A DNA stretch of 21,891 nucleotides from CAZXCK01 sp964639225 (lineage in GTDB: Bacteria > Chloroflexota > Anaerolineae > Aggregatilineales > Phototrophicaceae). The stretch is taken from contig CAZXCK010000073.1 in the NCBI GenBank assembly GCA_964639225.1, forward strand, positions 1 through 21,891, written 5' to 3'. This document shows positions 19,401 to 21,891 of this stretch, one piece after another. Each line of letters opens with the position of its first letter. The stretch's first letter is position 1. The position numbers were made by a program, and so were the translations under genes. Under the pieces are notes generated by a model that was not told where the DNA came from, made no database searches, and saw only the letters and a program-made list of their open reading frames with translations.

Positions 19401-21034
19401 CACTGGCTACGCAGAAACTTAGCCAAACCCTGGGAAATTGTTTCCCACTCAGCAGCGTCAGAGTTCCCCTCTGGCGCTGTTGTGTTTTCACCCAGAACCA
19501 CGGCAAAGTCACCATGTAGCACCACGCCAATAATCTGGTCGTTGTAAACAAAGACGCGATCAACAATCTTGCTCACCAGCTGGTAACGAGCCTCATCCGG
19601 TTTATCCACTTCAGCGCAGGCATTCCAGTAGGTGCAGAAGTTCTCCAGCAGATCCGCCGCTTCAATCAACTCATCATAGTCGATCGGACGCAGGGCGTTC
19701 ATCTCCTGCTGCAACAGTCGGCGCTTTTCAAGGTACTCGTCCTTATCGAGAAAGCCCTGTTCCCAGCTGAAGTCGATGCGCTCAACAATCGCCTGTACCT
19801 CAGCCATGCGTTGTAACGAGGCTTCGTTCTCAACACGGTTCTGGACGGCTTCTTCGACCCGCTCCCGGAAGCCATCCGGGATATCGAGTTGGGACAGGAT
19901 CGCGACCAGCTGCCCATCAATCGTTGCGACGCGTGTGGCCTTCTGACCACACTTCTCGTAGCCGCGATCGTGGGCAAGGCAGCGATAGAACGACATTTCG
20001 CGCTGGTTGTGGTAGTAGGCACGCATCCGGCCATAGTTATCATCAACCAACCCGGTTGGCTTGTTGGCGATGCACCGCGCACAATACACGCGATCATGAA
20101 GCAGGTAGGTCCGCATCTCGGTGGGTTTACTGCGATGCACGACCATACCCGCTCGCACCTGCTGGCAGAGATCGAACAATTCGTCGGAGATGAAGCCGTG
20201 ATGTTTGCCTTCGAACCAGTCTTTGCGCCCCCGACTGGATTTCTTTCCCTGGCCAAGTGAACCACTATACTGGGTATCAGAGTGAGACACGCGTCCGGTG
20301 TAGATGCGGTTCTGGAGCAGGTCGCGGACCATCTCTTTGTTGGCTGGCATGCGTCCGGCCCGCAATCGTTGCATAACCGGACGGGTCATCATCCACCGGG
20401 CGATGTCGGCATCGCTGTAATCGCCCGTCGCATACAGTCGGAAAGCGCGGCGCACGATGGCGGCCTGGCGCATGTTGATATACAGCCCGGGCGATAGTTC
20501 GGGCGTGGAATTGGCCAGCGTCACCAGATCGTAGCCTAAGGGCGGAATACTGCCGTTGAACTCGCCGTTGATGGCGCGCTGGCGCTTGCCGCGCTTGGTC
20601 TCACTGCTCAGGTTTTTGGAGTAGAAGGCGGAGAACACGCCGAGCATCTGTTCCATGAGGGCACTGTAGGGCGAGTCGTCCTCGTCTTCACTGAAACCCT
20701 CAACACAATAGAGCTTCAAGCCATATTCGTGGCGCAGGAGCATCTTGATCATGACGGTGTGGTTGTGGTCACGCGCCAGACGGTCGAACTTCCAGAATAT
20801 GACGGCATCGAACTTGCCGCGTTCGGCTGCGTTGCGCATCTGATTGAACCCGTCGCGGTCGAGGCTCCAGCCGGACTTGGCGCCGTCGCTGTAGACGGCG
20901 ACGACCACGCCGTTGCGCTCAGCAATCGCCTGCCGACACCGCTGTTCCTGCGCTTCGAGGCTCAGATCGTTCTGCATTTCGGACGAATAACGGGTGTAAA
21001 TGGCAAAACGGACACGTCTCTCTGACTTGCTCAT
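19346..21034 (-). CDS. Large serine recombinase (integrase type)
   Basis: A 562-residue recombinase. The N-terminal resolvase domain has FAIYTRYSSEMQ with R15 and catalytic S17, SDGAKSGWSLDRDGF (49-63), and the RLARD arginines R85 and R88. A Recombinase domain follows (IPPLGYD near 163-169), then a zinc ribbon (C318, C321, C352, C362) and a coiled-coil region about 390-470. Role: site-specific integration or excision of a mobile element. ATG at 21034 follows AAAGGA with 6 nt spacing; an earlier in-frame start is less likely. Residues 546-562 are read from antisense tRNA-Asp and the stop is in its D loop, so the native C-terminus is uncertain. It is the last gene of a short - strand operon. 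Confidence 0.95.
   Translation of the reverse strand: MSKSERRVRFAIYTRYSSEMQNDLSLEAQEQRCRQAIAERNGVVVAVYSDGAKSGWSLDRDGFNQMRNAAERGKFDAVIFWKFDRLARDHNHTVMIKMLLRHEYGLKLYCVEGFSEDEDDSPYSALMEQMLGVFSAFYSKNLSSETKRGKRQRAINGEFNGSIPPLGYDLVTLANSTPELSPGLYINMRQAAIVRRAFRLYATGDYSDADIARWMMTRPVMQRLRAGRMPANKEMVRDLLQNRIYTGRVSHSDTQYSGSLGQGKKSSRGRKDWFEGKHHGFISDELFDLCQQVRAGMVVHRSKPTEMRTYLLHDRVYCARCIANKPTGLVDDNYGRMRAYYHNQREMSFYRCLAHDRGYEKCGQKATRVATIDGQLVAILSQLDIPDGFRERVEEAVQNRVENEASLQRMAEVQAIVERIDFSWEQGFLDKDEYLEKRRLLQQEMNALRPIDYDELIEAADLLENFCTYWNACAEVDKPDEARYQLVSKIVDRVFVYNDQIIGVVLHGDFAVVLGENTTAPEGNSDAAEWETISQGLAKFLRSQCGSDGIRTRDLHLDRVAC
19404..19446. other. Two small hairpins between tRNA-Asp and its terminator
   Basis: TGGCTA/TAGCCA (19404-19409 with 19420-19425, 10-nt loop) and GGGAAA/TTTCCC (19432-19437 with 19441-19446, 3-nt loop) lie in the tRNA 3' trailer. 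They could affect 3' processing or be part of an attachment site. Confidence 0.5.
19450..19488 (+). terminator. Intrinsic terminator of tRNA-Asp, inside the recombinase gene
   Basis: A 14-bp stem (19450-19463 with 19469-19482, two G-T pairs) around a TTCCC loop is followed by TGTTTT at 19483-19488. It is in the right place, 50 bp after the tRNA, to end its transcript. The same DNA encodes roughly residues 516-529 of the recombinase on the other strand. Confidence 0.8.
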
Positions 21035-21040
21035 GATCAA

Positions 21041-21046
21041 TCCTTT
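21041..21046 (-). promoter_or_regulatory. Shine-Dalgarno site fixing the recombinase start
   Basis: AAAGGA on the - strand lies 6 nt before the ATG at 21034. It supports this start over an in-frame candidate 24 bp upstream. Confidence 0.7.
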
Positions 21047-21092
21047 CGAGGAACTCATTCGGTTCAGGTGCTTCGTCGATTAGCCGAAATGG

Positions 21093-21122
21093 TCGGGGCA
21101 GATGGTGGGACATCCGCCCCGA
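21093..21122 (-). promoter_or_regulatory. Strong hairpin between the two recombinase-family genes
   Basis: TCGGGGC/GCCCCGA (7 bp), an A-C mismatch, then GATG/CATC (4 bp) enclose a 6-nt loop. It sits 10 bp after the end of the 165-residue gene and about 58 bp before the recombinase start. No T tract follows on either strand, so it is not a standard terminator. It may stabilise mRNA, attenuate expression, or be a protein-binding or recombination site. Confidence 0.55.
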
Positions 21123-21131
21123 TATGTGTCG

Positions 21132-21629
21132 TTAGTCCGATGTTTCACTCATCATGGAACCACGGATGAGATCGGCTAAAGCCTCAGATTGCATGGGGAT
21201 AATCTGCTGGCAACCATCAACCCGAGCATAGCCGAAGGGTTGTGGTTGCATCACACCGATGGCAGGGTCGCTATAGGCGGCGACCAGTTCCTGTGCCAGC
21301 AGCTGCTGATAGATCGGATCGACGATATCTGTTTGAGGGGCATCCAGATGATGCAGGCGGAGGCGGTAGCGATACCACAGCACCTCACCCAGCAGGTGCA
21401 TGAAGTAAAGCTCACGCTCAGTCGCCGCGCGGCTGTCACAGATCACAGCATCGAGCAGACCGAGTGAAGCGGCATCGAATAGTGCCTGATAGTGAGGGAA
21501 ATGGAACACACCAGCGGGACTGCCATTGCGTGCCAGAATGGCCTGTGTACAGTAGTGTTCCTGCTGGGTGGGCTGACCGCCAGGCAGGATGAAAACGCCA
21601 AGGCGAGGTTTATGACTGCTGCCGGACAT
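21132..21629 (-). CDS. Catalytically inactive serine-recombinase homologue
   Basis: A 165-residue protein that lines up with the neighbouring recombinase. QEHYCTQAILARNG (23-36) matches QEQRCRQAIAERNG of the neighbour, GLLDAVIC (57-64) matches its DAVIF strand, TERE (70-73) matches the end of RLARD, and QPFGYARVDG (130-139) resembles the PPxGY start of the Recombinase domain. The catalytic strand reads FILPGGQ, so R15 and S17 of the active enzyme are replaced by L15 and G17, and the first Arg of RLxR is lost. The protein ends soon after the PFGY motif and lacks zinc ribbon and coiled coil. AAGGAGGA 8 nt before ATG 21629 fixes the start and argues against a decayed gene. Homology is by eye; role unknown, perhaps regulating the recombinase. 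Confidence 0.75.
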   Translation of the reverse strand: MSGSSHKPRLGVFILPGGQPTQQEHYCTQAILARNGSPAGVFHFPHYQALFDAASLGLLDAVICDSRAATERELYFMHLLGEVLWYRYRLRLHHLDAPQTDIVDPIYQQLLAQELVAAYSDPAIGVMQPQPFGYARVDGCQQIIPMQSEALADLIRGSMMSETSD

Positions 21630-21804
21630 GATTTGTATCCTCCTTGTCCTGTGTATCCGTCTCATCCGGGTCATCTGCTGAAGGGCGGGGTGTAATCATG
21701 AGCAGTACACCGCCGCGACCGGCAGATGGCGTTTTGTTGATCAGAGGACGATAGACCTCATCCTCAACCCGAACTGTGCCCTGGGAGAAGACGTAGCGGC
21801 GCAT
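21610..21804 (-). CDS. Small hypothetical protein upstream of the recombinase genes
   Basis: A 64-residue reading frame starting at ATG 21804. The N-terminal half is basic and beta-like (RRYVFSQGTVRVEDEVYRPL), followed by GRGGVLLMITPRP, and the end is acidic and polar (DDPDETDTQDKED). I do not recognise the family. It overlaps the start of the next gene by 20 bp and contains that gene's ribosome site, which argues that it is translated. Its own ribosome site is weak. A TTG 18 codons upstream could extend it but has no good ribosome site. Size and place would suit a regulator or directionality factor for the recombinase, but there is no sequence proof. Confidence 0.55.
   Translation of the reverse strand: MRRYVFSQGTVRVEDEVYRPLINKTPSAGRGGVLLMITPRPSADDPDETDTQDKEDTNHVRQQS
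21638..21645 (-). promoter_or_regulatory. Shine-Dalgarno site of the inactive recombinase homologue
   Basis: AAGGAGGA on the - strand, 8 nt before the ATG at 21629. It lies inside the 3' end of the upstream small gene, which implies coupled translation. Confidence 0.8.
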
Positions 21805-21891
21805 GGCTAACGTCTCTGCCTTAGCACGCGGAAAACAAAGCGACCCAAACCAACACAAAAGTCAGTAGGGCCGCTCATTTTACGCAAGACA
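21805..21891. other. Window edge upstream of the integration module
   Basis: Eighty-seven bases with no supported gene. A promoter for the - strand operon should lie here or further right, but I see no convincing -35/-10 pair. Confidence 0.4.

Noticed and set aside
19312..19566. An 84-codon - strand frame with a C-terminal GFEPAISTL-like sequence
   Set aside because: This is the well-known false translation of an antisense tRNA, here tRNA-Asp, in another frame from the recombinase.
20919..21113. A 64-codon - strand frame starting in the gap before the recombinase
   Set aside because: It overlaps the recombinase N-terminus out of frame, has no good ribosome site and resembles no known family.

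Overview
The window is bacterial chromosomal DNA, fairly GC-rich (roughly 60% by eye) and densely packed. Almost everything before 19.3 kb is on the + strand. Short gaps, start/stop overlaps and good Shine-Dalgarno sites point to long operons. The gene mix (a RACo-like corrinoid activator, DUF1638, a Sulfolobus-type oxidative sugar-acid route and a full inositol operon) would fit a Chloroflexota (Anaerolineae-like) genome, but that assignment is only a guess from content.

Region 1 (1-8073) combines two themes. The outer genes belong to corrinoid methyl transfer: the C-terminal part of a RACo-type ASKHA activator, a stand-alone MetH-N-like Zn methyltransferase and a DUF1638 protein. Between them lie the parts of a non-phosphorylative (Weimberg/Sulfolobus D-arabinose type) sugar-acid pathway: SDR dehydrogenase, metallo-beta-lactamase-fold hydrolase (possible lactonase), enolase-superfamily sugar-acid dehydratase, FAH-family 2-keto-3-deoxy acid dehydratase and 2-oxoglutarate-semialdehyde dehydrogenase. 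Together they suggest growth on an O-methylated sugar, sugar acid or cyclitol: the methyl group is removed through a corrinoid and the carbon skeleton is oxidised to 2-oxoglutarate. An aldo/keto reductase follows (8130-9116).

Region 2 (9236-10714) is one unrecognised protein with three 24-residue N-terminal repeats, a long helical/coiled-coil middle, a PH/GRAM-like domain and a C-terminal four-Cys zinc ribbon.

Region 3 (10937-19276) is a complete myo-inositol catabolic operon in the order iolC-iolB-iolD-iolE-iolG-iolA, closed by a LacD-like class I aldolase that probably does the job of IolJ. No transporter or regulator gene is visible in the window.

Region 4 (19285-21891) is a tRNA-Asp(GTC) with a strong extended -10 promoter and an intrinsic terminator. 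It faces a convergent integration module on the - strand: a 64-residue small protein, a 165-residue serine-recombinase homologue that has lost its catalytic Ser and Arg, and an active-looking 562-residue large serine recombinase. The last 17 codons of the recombinase are antisense to the tRNA, and the tRNA terminator lies inside the recombinase reading frame. The tRNA is therefore the probable attachment site of an integrated element that extends beyond the right edge of the window.
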